Shown piece by piece: positions 8,901 to 16,114 of a DNA stretch of 64,000 nucleotides; position 1 is the first letter of the stretch, and every line of letters begins with the position of its first letter. This stretch comes from Allobogoriella alba (GTDB lineage Bacteria > Actinomycetota > Actinomycetes > Actinomycetales > Actinomycetaceae), in NCBI RefSeq assembly GCF_042665525.1, contig NZ_JBHTCQ010000003.1, positions 124,001-188,000 on the forward strand, in the 5' to 3' direction. Position numbers and translations under genes: made by a program. The notes below the pieces were generated by a model. That model was not told the origin of the DNA. It saw nothing but the letters and a program-made list of their open reading frames with translations, and ran no database searches.

Positions 8901-9728
8901 CTGAGCGAGTTCGCCGCCATGGCGTTCGAGTACGGCTACTCCGTGGAGCGTCCGGATGCGCTGGTGCTCTGGGAGGCGCAGTTCGGCGACTTCGCCAACG
9001 GTGCGCAGACCGTCATCGACGAGTTCATCTCCTCCTCTGAGCAGAAGTGGGGCCAGACCTCCTCGCTCGTGCTGCTGCTGCCGCACGGCTACGAGGGCCA
9101 GGGACCGGACCACTCCTCCGCACGGATCGAGCGGTTCCTGCAGATGTGCGCCGAGGACAACATGGTCGTCGCACAGCCCTCCACCCCGGCGAACCACTTC
9201 CACATGCTGCGCCGTCAGGCGTACGCCCGGCCGCGCCGGCCGCTGGTCGTGTTCTCCCCGAAGCAGCTGCTGCGCCTCAAGGCGGCGGCGTCGGACGTCG
9301 AGGAGTTCACCTCCGGCACGTTCCGTCCGGTGATCGGCGAGGTCGAGGGGACCGTCCGCGAGGCGGCCGACCAGGTGGACCGCGTGCTGCTGTGCTCGGG
9401 CCGGGTCTACTACGACCTCGCCGCGCAGCGGGCGAAGTCCGGCGACAGCCGCACCGCGATCGTCCGCATCGAGCAGCTGTACCCGGTGCCGACCGAGGAG
9501 GCGAAGGCCGAGCTCGACCTGTTCGCCGGCGCCGAGCTGGTCTGGGTGCAGGACGAGCCGGAGAACCAGGGCCCGTGGACCTTCGTCTCCGACCACCTCG
9601 CCCCCGCGCTGGGCGGCCGCCAGATGCGCGTCGTGTCCCGGCCGGCCGCAGCATCGCCGTCGACCGGCTCCGCGAAGCGGCACAAGGAGGAGAACGCCGA
9701 CCTGATGGCTCGCGCGTTCGCGCGATGA
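5925..9728 (+). CDS. kgd: Multifunctional 2-oxoglutarate metabolism enzyme (2-oxoglutarate dehydrogenase E1 / decarboxylase)
   Basis: This 1267-residue fusion is the actinobacterial form of the E1 (SucA) subunit. It joins a dihydrolipoyl succinyltransferase-like domain to a ThDP-dependent 2-oxoglutarate dehydrogenase. The N-terminus (EWLIEELYEKYKQDKNSVDP) is the usual E1 start. The acyltransferase-like domain ends with YDHRIIQGAASGEFL near residue 355. HRGRLNVLAN lies near residue 585, and the ThDP site IHGDAAFAGQG with IVNNQIGFTT near residue 680. The mycobacterial enzyme is about 1230 residues. It acts in the TCA cycle with lipoylated AceF and Lpd encoded elsewhere; family members are inhibited by GarA. 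Start GTG 5925 follows a GAGGGCGA-type site. No clear promoter hexamers are seen in the 277-base upstream gap. Confidence 0.97.
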   Translation: MSTQEHHDPMAAFGANEWLIEELYEKYKQDKNSVDPAWWDFFAEYERNGRGRRDGSAQSTANGAQAPQTEASAADDGAPVERPDAAVTREPADRVTRVDPRSEQPATESLRGDLPPAPPVAAQPASQSYDEPAAKLAGGETSEEEETAKLRGAAARTVTNMETSLEIPVATSVRAVPAKVMVDNRIVINNHLSRARGGKISFTHLIGFAMVEALADMPDMNYAYTTTEDGKPAVFKPAHVNFGLAIDLPKPDGTRTLVVPSVKQADTMDFAQFWGAYEDLVRKARNNKLTLEDYAGTSITLTNPGGIGTVHSIPRLMKGQGTIIGVGAMDYPAEFAGSSEETLAKMGVSKVLTLTSTYDHRIIQGAASGEFLKIIHNKLLGEDGFYDRVFAALRVPYEPVRWLRDVEYDPAIEMGKPARIAELIHAYRSRGHLMADTDPLAYRQRRHPDLDVASYGLTLWDLDRTFPTGGFGGAPRLKLRDILGQLRDAYCRTVGVEYMHISDREQREWFQEQLEQPYAKPTTEQQRRILSRLNAAEAFETFLQTKYVGQKRFSLEGGESLIPLLDTLLTGAAQEGLDEVGLAMAHRGRLNVLANIAGKSYRQIFSEFEGNQDPRTVQGSGDVKYHLGTGGEYTAPDGSTTAVYLAANPSHLEAVDGVLEGVVRAKQDRIDLGEQGFSVLPVLIHGDAAFAGQGVVVETLNLSQLRGYRTGGTVHIIVNNQIGFTTGPSSARSSYYATDVAKGLQIPVLHVNGDDPEAVARVAELAFDYRQRFHKDVIVDMVCYRRRGHNEGDDPSMTQPVMYSLIENKRSVRKLYTESLIGRGDLTEEQAEQALKEFQRELERAFTETREGGWRPDRDQVAGLELPESQQEDAGTVVGWQTAVSAEVLERVGQAHVRPPEGFAVHQKLQQLMQKREAMSRDGGIDWGFAEILAFGSLLMEGTPVRLAGQDSRRGTFVQRHSVLHDHRTGAEWTPLLYLTPDQAKFWVYDSSLSEFAAMAFEYGYSVERPDALVLWEAQFGDFANGAQTVIDEFISSSEQKWGQTSSLVLLLPHGYEGQGPDHSSARIERFLQMCAEDNMVVAQPSTPANHFHMLRRQAYARPRRPLVVFSPKQLLRLKAAASDVEEFTSGTFRPVIGEVEGTVREAADQVDRVLLCSGRVYYDLAAQRAKSGDSRTAIVRIEQLYPVPTEEAKAELDLFAGAELVWVQDEPENQGPWTFVSDHLAPALGGRQMRVVSRPAAASPSTGSAKRHKEENADLMARAFAR

Positions 9729-9767
9729 CCCCCTGACCCCACCGACGCCCCGGCCTCGGCGCGCGTC

Positions 9768-9779
9768 CCGGGCGCCCGG
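9768..9779 (+). terminator. Weak hairpin after kgd
   Basis: A perfect 12-base palindrome, CCGGGCGCCCGG, sits 40 bases past the kgd stop with no T-run. It could help termination, but such short GC palindromes are common at this base composition. Confidence 0.3.
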
Positions 9780-9833
9780 CACGGAGCAGGCAGGATGGAC
9801 GCGGTCAGCGAAGCATCGCGCGAAGGAGTGATC

Positions 9834-10430
9834 GTGGACGAGGGCATGCGGGTCTGCGTCGTCGGGGACGAGCTCGTCGCCGGACTGGGCGACGCCCGAG
9901 GGCTCGGCTGGGTCGGCCGGGTCGTCGCACGCACGACGACGGAGGAGCCCCTCTTCGTCGCGCCGCTCGCCGTGCCGGGCGAGTCGACGTCGGCGCTGTC
10001 CGGTCGGTGGGAGGCGGAGACCCAGCGCCGGTTCGGGGCGCACAGCGACAACCGCCTCGTCGTCGGCCTGGGACCTCAGGACCTGTTCGACGGGACGTCC
10101 CTGGCCCGGTCCAGGCTCAACCTCGCGAACGTCCTCGACGTGGCCGCCGCCTCACGGGTGAGCTGCTTCGTCGTCGGCCCGCCGCCCCGGCCGGACGTCG
10201 ACGACGACGCCCTCGCCCAGCTCTCGCAGGCGTTCTCCGACGTGTGCCGCCGCCGGCACGTGCCGTACGTCGAGACCCACGAGCCGCTGCGCACCCACGA
10301 CCAGTGGCACGCGGACGTCGCCGCCGGTGACGGCATCCATCCCGGGCAGGCCGGCTACGGCCTGCTCGCGTGGCTCGTGCTGCACAACGGCTGGCACAGC
10401 TGGCTCGGCCTGCCCTCCGAGGCCGGCTGA
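9834..10430 (+). CDS. SGNH/GDSL-type hydrolase
   Basis: An esterase/lipase-like fold of about 198 residues. Block I reads CVVGDELVAGLGDARGLGW, so the usual GDSL nucleophile position holds D-E-L rather than D-S-L. The catalytic Asp-His block is clear (GDGIHPGQAGYGLLAWLV), as is the block III-like LVVGLGPQDL. If Glu really replaces the nucleophilic Ser, activity is doubtful. GTG 9834 is chosen because GAAGGAG lies five bases upstream; ATG 9846 and ATG 9795 are alternatives in the same frame. No signal peptide, so cytoplasmic. Confidence 0.75.
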   Translation: MDEGMRVCVVGDELVAGLGDARGLGWVGRVVARTTTEEPLFVAPLAVPGESTSALSGRWEAETQRRFGAHSDNRLVVGLGPQDLFDGTSLARSRLNLANVLDVAAASRVSCFVVGPPPRPDVDDDALAQLSQAFSDVCRRRHVPYVETHEPLRTHDQWHADVAAGDGIHPGQAGYGLLAWLVLHNGWHSWLGLPSEAG

Positions 10431-10460
10431 GCCCTCGGCCGGCCCACCGGTTCGCTTCGC

Positions 10461-10490
10461 CCCGCACGTGCGGGCCTGCGTGGATACAGT
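10461..10490 (+). promoter_or_regulatory. Candidate moaA control region: palindrome plus -10 box
   Basis: A perfect 14-base palindrome, CCCGCACGTGCGGG (10461-10474), is followed by a TACAGT -10-like box (10485-10490) that ends six bases before the GTG of moaA. This fits a leaderless transcript. The palindrome sits where a -35 box would be and could be an operator, or a terminator for the preceding gene. Confidence 0.45.
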
Positions 10491-10496
10491 GGACGG

Positions 10497-11603
10497 GTGC
10501 CGACCGTCGACCTCGGGCTTCCCCGGCCGCGCCCCGCGGCACGGGACGCCACCGCGAGCGCCCCGCGCGCCCCACGCCCTGTGACGACGGAGCTGCTCGA
10601 CTCCTACGGGCGCGTCGCACGAGACCTCCGCGTGTCCCTGACCGACCGGTGCAACCTGCGCTGCGAGTACTGCATGCCGGCCGAGGGGTTCGACTGGCTG
10701 CCCACCCCGCAGGTCCTCTCCGACGCCGAGGTCATCCGCCTCATCACCGTGTCCGTCGAGCAGCTGGGGATCCGCGAGGTGCGGTTCACCGGCGGCGAGC
10801 CGCTCCTCCGCAAGGGCCTGGAGCGGATCATCGCCGCGACGACGGCGTTGCGCACCGATCAGGGCGAGACGCCCGAGGTGTCGCTGACCACCAACGCCCT
10901 CGGCCTCGAGCACCGCGCGAAGGGGCTGGCCGAGGCGGGGCTGCGCCGCATCAACGTCTCGCTCGACTCGCTCGACCGGGCCACCTTCGCCGAGCTGACG
11001 CGACGCGACCGCCTGCCCGACGTGCTCGCCGGCGTGCAGGCCGCGGCCGCGGCCGGCCTGAAGCCGGTGAAGATCAACGCCGTGCTCATGCGCGGCCTCA
11101 ACGACGACGAGGCGCCCGAGCTGCTGGCGTGGGCGCTGCGGCACGGCTTCGAGCTGCGGTTCATCGAGCAGATGCCGCTCGGACCTCCCGAGGCCTGGGA
11201 GCGCGGGGCGATGGTCACGGCGGCCGAGATCCTCGCCGCGCTGCGCACGCGGTTCACCGTCACCCCGCACGACCCGGCCGAGCGCGGCGCGGCACCGGCC
11301 GAACGGTTCACCGTCGCCCCGTCCGGCGACCTGCCCGGCGGGACGGTCGGCATCATCGCGTCCGTGTCCGAGCCGTTCTGCGCGGCGTGCGACCGGACGC
11401 GACTGACCGCGGACGGCCAGGTCCGGGCGTGCCTCTTCGCCCGGGAGGAGACGGATCTGCGTGGACTGCTGCGCGGCGGTGCGTCCGACGAGGAGGTCGC
11501 GGAGCGGTGGCGGGAGGCGATGTGGGGGAAGAAGGCCGGGCACGGGATCGACGACGCCGGCTTCCTGCAGCCGGCCCGACCGATGAGCGCGATCGGTGGC
11601 TGA
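10497..11603 (+). CDS. moaA: GTP 3',8-cyclase (molybdenum cofactor step 1)
   Basis: A radical SAM enzyme that converts GTP to 3',8-cyclo-H2GTP. The N-terminal 4Fe-4S motif is intact (DRCNLRCEYCMP, Cys 52, 56 and 59). The SAM-binding FTGGEPLL segment and the C-terminal second cluster CAACDRTRLTADGQVRACLF (C-x2-C-x13-C) are present, as is the terminal Gly-Gly needed for catalysis. It has 368 residues with a 30-residue Pro/Arg-rich extension ahead of the domain. GTG start, probably leaderless. The last codons GGT GGC TGA are also the first bases of the 81-bp repeat that follows. moaD lies downstream. Confidence 0.97.
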   Translation: MPTVDLGLPRPRPAARDATASAPRAPRPVTTELLDSYGRVARDLRVSLTDRCNLRCEYCMPAEGFDWLPTPQVLSDAEVIRLITVSVEQLGIREVRFTGGEPLLRKGLERIIAATTALRTDQGETPEVSLTTNALGLEHRAKGLAEAGLRRINVSLDSLDRATFAELTRRDRLPDVLAGVQAAAAAGLKPVKINAVLMRGLNDDEAPELLAWALRHGFELRFIEQMPLGPPEAWERGAMVTAAEILAALRTRFTVTPHDPAERGAAPAERFTVAPSGDLPGGTVGIIASVSEPFCAACDRTRLTADGQVRACLFAREETDLRGLLRGGASDEEVAERWREAMWGKKAGHGIDDAGFLQPARPMSAIGG

Positions 11604-11674
11604 CGAGCGCGAGGCGGAGTGCGGGGCGAGGAACGAGACCCGCCGAAGCCGGAGCGCGAGGAAGCCACCACAAC
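11594..11674. repeat. 81-bp direct repeat, copy 1, overlapping the moaA stop
   Basis: Identical by eye to 11680-11760 and separated from it by five bases (aagca). It begins with CGGTGGCTGA, which contains the moaA Gly-Gly-stop codons, and ends in GAAGCCACCACAAC. The ends form a 7-base inverted repeat (GGTGGCT and AGCCACC), and GCGC blocks five bases inside are also symmetric, so an imperfect stem is possible. No other copy was noticed in the window. Confidence 0.95.
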
Positions 11675-11679
11675 AAGCA

Positions 11680-11760
11680 CGGTGGCTGACGAGCGCGAGG
11701 CGGAGTGCGGGGCGAGGAACGAGACCCGCCGAAGCCGGAGCGCGAGGAAGCCACCACAAC
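11680..11760. repeat. 81-bp direct repeat, copy 2, in the moaA-moaD spacer
   Basis: The second copy of the element, which together with copy 1 fills most of the 183-base moaA-moaD gap. It also starts with CGGTGGCTGA, so it carries a copy of the last ten bases of moaA. It encodes no transposase and looks like a small REP/MITE-type or simple tandem duplication. It ends 26 bases before the moaD start. Confidence 0.95.
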
Positions 11761-11786
11761 GCCCGTGACGGACAGGGAAGGGTGAC

Positions 11787-12104
11787 ATGAGCGCGAACGT
11801 CGAGAGCGCAACGTCCGGGGCCGGCGCACCGCCTGCGGTGCTCGTGCACCTGCGCTACTTCGCGGCAGCCGCCGAGGCGGCGGGCTCTTCCGCGGAGGAC
11901 GTCGCGCTGCCTGCCGGCGCCACGGTGTCCGACCTGGTGGCACGGCTGACCGACGCCCACGGAGCGGCGCTCGGCCGGATCCTGACCATCTCCAGCCTCC
12001 TGGTCGACGGCGAGACGCGCGTGGTCGCGGACGACGGGGGCACCGCCCTGACGCCGTCCGGCGCGGTGCACGTGGACGTGCTGCCTCCCTTCGCCGGCGG
12101 CTGA
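11787..12104 (+). CDS. moaD: MoaD/ThiS family sulfur carrier (molybdopterin synthase small subunit)
   Basis: 105 residues with a ubiquitin-like fold (VLVHLRYFAAAAEAAG, then a VARLTDAHGAALGRIL helix) and the terminal FAGG. The Gly-Gly end is thiocarboxylated and passes sulfur to precursor Z within molybdopterin synthase; the partner MoaE is at 17260-17715 on the other strand. ATG 11787 follows AGGGAAGGGTGAC. A 20-residue flexible N-terminus precedes the domain. It is probably co-transcribed with moaA through the repeat pair. Confidence 0.93.
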   Translation: MSANVESATSGAGAPPAVLVHLRYFAAAAEAAGSSAEDVALPAGATVSDLVARLTDAHGAALGRILTISSLLVDGETRVVADDGGTALTPSGAVHVDVLPPFAGG

Positions 12105-12112
12105 CGGGATTC

Positions 12113-12152
12113 ATGTGCCGAAGGGGGCGCTATACCGCTCGCCCCGGCACAT
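12113..12152 (+). terminator. Bulged hairpin after moaD
   Basis: ATGTGCC at 12113-12119 pairs with GGCACAT at 12146-12152, and GGGGCG pairs with CGCCCC further in, leaving a small bulge. It lies nine bases after the moaD stop. There is no T-run, as is usual for actinobacterial stem-loops. Confidence 0.6.
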
Positions 12153-12193
12153 CAACATCGACCGGACCGGCACAGCTCCCGCGAGGACCGTCC

Positions 12194-12896
12194 ATGGAGC
12201 AGCTCGCACGCAGCACCTCACCGCGCGGTGAGGTGGTGCTGCTGCGCCGCCCGTCGGGCGCCCTCGAGCTGCGCGCCAACGGCGTGTTCGTCATGGACAC
12301 CGCGGAGGTCGGGACGGAGCGGACCCTCGCGAGCGCGTCGCTCGCCGCCTCGCCGCACCCACGCGAGGTGCTCGTCGGCGGCCTCGGTCTCGGCTTCACC
12401 CTCGCGGAGGTCCTGGCCGACCGGCGAGTGGCGCGGTGCCACGTGGTCGAGATCGAGGCGGACCTCGTCGGGTGGATGCGCAGCGGCACCGTCCCGCACG
12501 GCCCGGACCTGCTCCGCGACGCGCGGGTCGACGTCGAGGTGGCGGACGTCCGCGACGTGCTGGCACGTTCCGACGCGCGATACGACCTGGTCCTGCTCGA
12601 CGTCGACAACGGCCCCGACCACCTCGTCCACGCGTCGAACCGCGAGCTCTACCGTGCCGCGGGCCTGGCCGCGGTCCGGCGCGCACTGCGACCCGGTGGG
12701 ACGGTGGCCGTCTGGTCCTCCGCGCCGGCACCTCGCCTCGCCGACGCGCTCGCCGCCGAGGTCGGCGAGGTCGAGACGACGGCGCTGCCGGTGCGCCTGC
12801 AGGGCCGGGACGAGCGGTACTGGCTCTACCGGGCGCAACGCGCGGAGGGTGCCGGCCCGCCGTCCGGAGCCACTGCACCTGCCGATCGACTGGTGA
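12194..12896 (+). CDS. Spermidine synthase-like SAM-dependent methyltransferase fold protein, frame lacks its stop
   Basis: The first 215 or so codons encode a clear Rossmann protein of the spermidine-synthase-like class: VLVGGLGLGFTLAEVL (SAM loop), VVEIEADLVGWM (acidic end of strand 2), YDLVLLDVDNGPDHLV and ALRPGGTVAVWSS. Homology ends near RYWLYRAQR at about 12840. The reading frame then meets no stop until 14266, running out of frame through the next gene. The other two frames stop at 12894-12896 and 12904-12906, so a one-base indel near the 3' end would explain it. The end given here is therefore a guess. ATG 12194 has a GCGAGGA site upstream. Substrate unknown. Confidence 0.65.
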
Positions 12897-12968
12897 CCGA
12901 CGCTGAGTGGCCGACCTCGAGATGGCCGTCCCCCTGCGGATGTCGGCCCGCCCTGCCAGGATCCGGGC

Positions 12969-14266
12969 ATGGCGACCGGGCACCTCACGGCGAGGCAGTT
13001 CCAGCAGGCCGGCGGCACGGAGGACTGGCGGACGCTCGCCTTCGGTGCCGGCGCATGGTTCGACGCGCCGTCGCACCCGGCCGGCGCAAGGCTCCTGGAC
13101 CGGATCGCCGGCCTTGCGGACGGCGCCGAGCTCGACGTCGATCTGCGCAGCACCGGCGTCCACGTCCGTCTCCCGGCCCGCGGTGGGTTCCCCGCGGAGC
13201 ACGTGGCGCGCGCACGTGCCGTCTCTGCCGCCGCCCGCGAGCTGGGGCTGAGAGCCGACCCGGCCGGCACACAGTCACTCCAGGTCGCCGTCGACGTGCT
13301 CGACCGGTCCGCCGTCGCGCCGTTCTGGCAGACCGCGCTCGGCTACACCTCCGGCGGGCCGGACCTGGTGGACCCATTGCGCCGCGACCCCGCGGTGTGG
13401 TTCCAGCGGATGGACCGCCCGCGCCCGCTGCGGAACCGGATCCACCTCGACGTCGTCCTGCCGTACCCGGCGGCCGCCGAACGGATCGCCGCGCTCACCG
13501 CGGCGGGCGCGCAGGTCCGGCGGGAAGAGGAGTACTACGCGACCGTCGCCGACGCGGAGGGCAACGAGGTCGACCTCCTGCCACGGGTCCCGTCCGAGGC
13601 GCCAGGCGCCCCGGCGGCGTCGGACTGGCGGCTGCACTTCGGCGCGACCGTGTCTACCCGACGGACAGCTCCCGCACGTCCGCCGAGCTGGCCCTGGCCG
13701 TGGCCCGGCTCGCGGACGACGCGGGGATCCCGCTGCTGATCGACGTGCGCCGCGCGGGTGTCACGATCGACTCCGGCAAGGACCGGTGGGAGGCCGACCC
13801 GGAGGCGTACGGCGCCCTCGCCGGCGCCGTCCAGCAGGCTGCGCACGCGCTGGGTCTCACCGCCGACCCGGCACCGCTGCGCTTCGTCCAGGCGGTCATC
13901 GACGCGGTCGATGTCCCCGCCGTGCGGCGGTTCTGGTGCGCCGTGCTCGGCTATCGGCCCGACCCCCGCGAGCACGTCACGGACATCGTCGACCCACGGG
14001 ACCTGAGCCCGATCCTCGTCTTCCAGCCCATGGCCGCGGACGAGGCGGACCGGCGCGCCCAGCGGAACCGGATCCACCTGGACCTCTTCGTGCCCGACGA
14101 CCAGGCCCGGGCACGCCTCGACGCGGCTCTCGCCGCGGGCGGGCGGATCGTGTACGACGACGAGGCACCCGAGTGGTGGACGGTTGCGGACCCGGAGGGG
14201 AACGAGGTCGACATCGCGGTGTCCGCCGGGCGGGAGGAGCTGCAGCGTGCCTCACGCTCGACCTGA
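12969..14266 (+). pseudogene. Two-module VOC (glyoxalase/bleomycin-resistance) protein, interrupted by a -1 frameshift
   Basis: Codons from ATG 12969 encode a pterin-dehydratase-like segment (WRTLAFGAGAWF...VHVRL) and a VOC domain (VAPFWQTALGYT, RNRIHLDVVLPYPAAAERI, DAEGNEVDLLP). At about 13646 the frame is lost. The next frame continues from 13649 with the same layout again (RVYPTDSSRTSAELALAVA, VRRFWCAVLGYRPDP, RNRIHLDLFVPDDQARARL, DPEGNEVDIAV) and stops at 14266. Aligning the two modules, exactly one residue is missing at the join, so a single C lost from a C-run (GCGAC|CGT) restores a protein of about 432 residues. Unrepaired, translation stops at 13739 after a short nonsense tail. Either a real lesion or a sequencing error. 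Confidence 0.8.
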
Positions 14267-14366
14267 CTGCGCGCACTCGCCCCGGGGACGCGCTCGCCCT
14301 GAGTGTTGGGACGGCATTCATCCCACGGTCACCGCGGCGCCGCCGTCGTCGGCGACGCTTCGATGC

Positions 14367-15722
14367 ATGGTGCGACGACGCTCTGTGGCCACCCTCCTGA
14401 CACCCGCCATCCTCCTGCTCGCCCTGGCGGCACCGGCGGCGGCGGGCCCGCCTACGACCGAGCGGGCCGGCCTGCCTGCGCCGGCGCTCGTCACGACGGA
14501 CAACGAGACGCCCGTCCTGTACGACGACGAGGCGGGCGGCAACGCCTCCGGTGACGACCCGGCGATCTGGGTGCATCCGCACGACTCCGCGCGCTCGATC
14601 GTCGTCGCAACGGCCAAGGAGGGCGGCCTGCGGGTCTACGACCTCGCCTCGCGCGAGCTGCAGTCGCTGCGGGCGGACCCGGCGCCGCGGGCGGACGGCG
14701 TCGACGGCCGCTACAACAACGTCGACATCGCGTACGGGTTGGAGCTCGGCGGCGAGACGGTGGACGTCGCCGTCGTCTCGGACCGGTACAACGACCAGCT
14801 GCGGTTCTTCGTCATCGACCCGGCGGGCGCGCGGGCCGAGACTCCCCTGACCGAGGTGACCGCGCCGGAGCTGGAGTTCCTCTTCAGCCCCGACCGGACC
14901 ACGGTCGAGGAGGAGCGTACCGCCTACGGCGTCGCCGTCTGGCAGCCCGGCGACGGCGAGACCTACGCCGTGGTCACGCAGGAGGGCGACACCCGCATCG
15001 CCACCGTGCGGCTCACCCCGGGCGCCGACGGCACGGTCGGGTACACGGATCTGCGGCACCTGAGGATGCCGGGCGAGTTCCCGCTGCCGGACGGCAGCAC
15101 ATGGGTGCCGTGCGAGGAGCCCGGAGCAGGACCCCAGCTGGAGGGGGTCGCCGTCGACCAGCGCACGGGCACCCTGTACGCCGCCCAGGAGGACGTCGGC
15201 CTGTGGCGGCTACCCCTGCCGCTCGGCTCCGGCGAGCCGGTCCTGCTCGACCGCGTCGAGGACTTCGGGATCCACGACGTCTATGACCCCGAGACCGAGG
15301 AGTGCGAGCCGCGCGACCCGGAGGCACCCGGCCTCGGAGGCGGGAACCTGACGGCAGACGCCGAAGGGGTCGACATCTACTACGGTCCCGGCCGGACGGG
15401 GTACGTGCTGGTCTCCAGCCAGGGCGACGACCGGTTCGCCGTCTACGCCACCACCGGCCGGAACCGCTCGCTCGGGACGTTCCAGGTCCGCGGCGACGGC
15501 GTCGACGACGTCGACGGCTCCGACGGTCTGGCGGTGACGAACCGACCGGTCGGCCCGTACGAGGACGGACTCCTGGTCACGCACGACGAGCCGGAGACCG
15601 GGCCGGAGGTCGACGACGGTCGCGATGCGACGAGCTTCTCCTACGTCGACTGGGGCGAGGTTGCGGGCGCGCTCCGCCTCCGCGTGGATACGACGGCCGG
15701 CAACGACCCGCGGTGGCGATGA
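14367..15722 (+). CDS. Secreted beta-propeller phytase (3-phytase family)
   Basis: A signal peptide (MVRRRSVATLLTPAILLLALAAPAAA, cleavage after about residue 26) leads into a beta-propeller phytase domain: SGDDPAIWVHP, ATAKEGGLRVYDL, RYNNVDIAYG, VAVVSDRYNDQLRFFVID, QLEGVAVDQRTGTLYAAQEDVG, NLTADAEGVDIYYG. These acidic segments bind the Ca2+ ions that activate the enzyme and shape the phytate site. It releases phosphate from extracellular phytate. 451 residues, within the family range. ATG 14367 has no evident ribosome site. The upstream gap holds a short TGGGA/TCCCA inverted repeat, but no phosphate box was recognised. Confidence 0.93.
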   Translation: MVRRRSVATLLTPAILLLALAAPAAAGPPTTERAGLPAPALVTTDNETPVLYDDEAGGNASGDDPAIWVHPHDSARSIVVATAKEGGLRVYDLASRELQSLRADPAPRADGVDGRYNNVDIAYGLELGGETVDVAVVSDRYNDQLRFFVIDPAGARAETPLTEVTAPELEFLFSPDRTTVEEERTAYGVAVWQPGDGETYAVVTQEGDTRIATVRLTPGADGTVGYTDLRHLRMPGEFPLPDGSTWVPCEEPGAGPQLEGVAVDQRTGTLYAAQEDVGLWRLPLPLGSGEPVLLDRVEDFGIHDVYDPETEECEPRDPEAPGLGGGNLTADAEGVDIYYGPGRTGYVLVSSQGDDRFAVYATTGRNRSLGTFQVRGDGVDDVDGSDGLAVTNRPVGPYEDGLLVTHDEPETGPEVDDGRDATSFSYVDWGEVAGALRLRVDTTAGNDPRWR

Positions 15723-15726
15723 GCTC

Positions 15727-15759
15727 TTGCCCCACCCATCCGTAAGGAGTAACTTACGG
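15727..15759 (+). promoter_or_regulatory. Promoter with overlapping ArsR operator
   Basis: TTGCCC (15727-15732), a 17-base spacer and TAACTT (15750-15755) form a promoter whose start would fall at or next to the GTG at 15763, giving a leaderless mRNA. An inverted repeat CCGTAAG-6-CTTACGG (15740-15759) covers the -10 box. This is the expected position for autorepression by the ArsR protein encoded directly downstream. Confidence 0.75.
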
Positions 15760-15762
15760 TAA

Positions 15763-16110
15763 GTGGCCACTGACCAAGCGGATGTCTGGACCGCTCTCGG
15801 CGACCCCAGCCGGCGGCAGATCTTCCGGCGCCTCGCGACCCGACCGCACTCGGTCTCCGAGCTCGCCGCCGACCTCCCCATCAGCCGGCCCGCCGTCTCC
15901 CAGCACCTGAAGGTGCTGCGGGAGGCGACGCTCGTCCAGGTGCGCCCGCACGGCACCCGGCACATCTACGAGGTGGATACCACGGGCCTGCGCGCGCTGC
16001 AGGCCGAGCTCGACGCCTTCTGGGGAACCACCCTCGCCAACCTCAAGGCCGTCGCCGAGGACGACGACGGCACTCACCGCGGGCCCGGCGGCCCCACCGA
16101 GAAGGAGTAG
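15763..16110 (+). CDS. ArsR-family winged-helix repressor
   Basis: 115 residues with a compact winged helix: WTALGDPSRRQIFRRLA, then SVSELAADLPISRPAVSQHL as the recognition helix-turn-helix, and the wing (RPHGTRHIYEV). It has no cysteine at all, so it is not a thiol metal sensor. It belongs with the ArsR regulators that sit before SRPBCC/AHSA1 genes. The SRPBCC gene follows four bases later. It probably represses its own leaderless operon through the CCGTAAG/CTTACGG operator; the signal is unknown. Confidence 0.92.
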   Translation: MATDQADVWTALGDPSRRQIFRRLATRPHSVSELAADLPISRPAVSQHLKVLREATLVQVRPHGTRHIYEVDTTGLRALQAELDAFWGTTLANLKAVAEDDDGTHRGPGGPTEKE

Positions 16111-16114
16111 ACCG

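Noticed and set aside
5853..10043. A 1396-codon open frame antisense to kgd
   Set aside because: It is a shadow of the kgd codon bias: no domain, no start signal, and Kgd itself is certain.
11594..11760. CRISPR array or insertion sequence at the 81-bp repeats
   Set aside because: There are only two copies, a five-base spacer, and no transposase or cas gene.
12113..14266. A 717-codon open frame covering the methyltransferase and the second VOC module
   Set aside because: Its middle part has no protein-like pattern and runs out of frame over a clear VOC domain. It is better explained by two indels and the lack of stops at high G+C.
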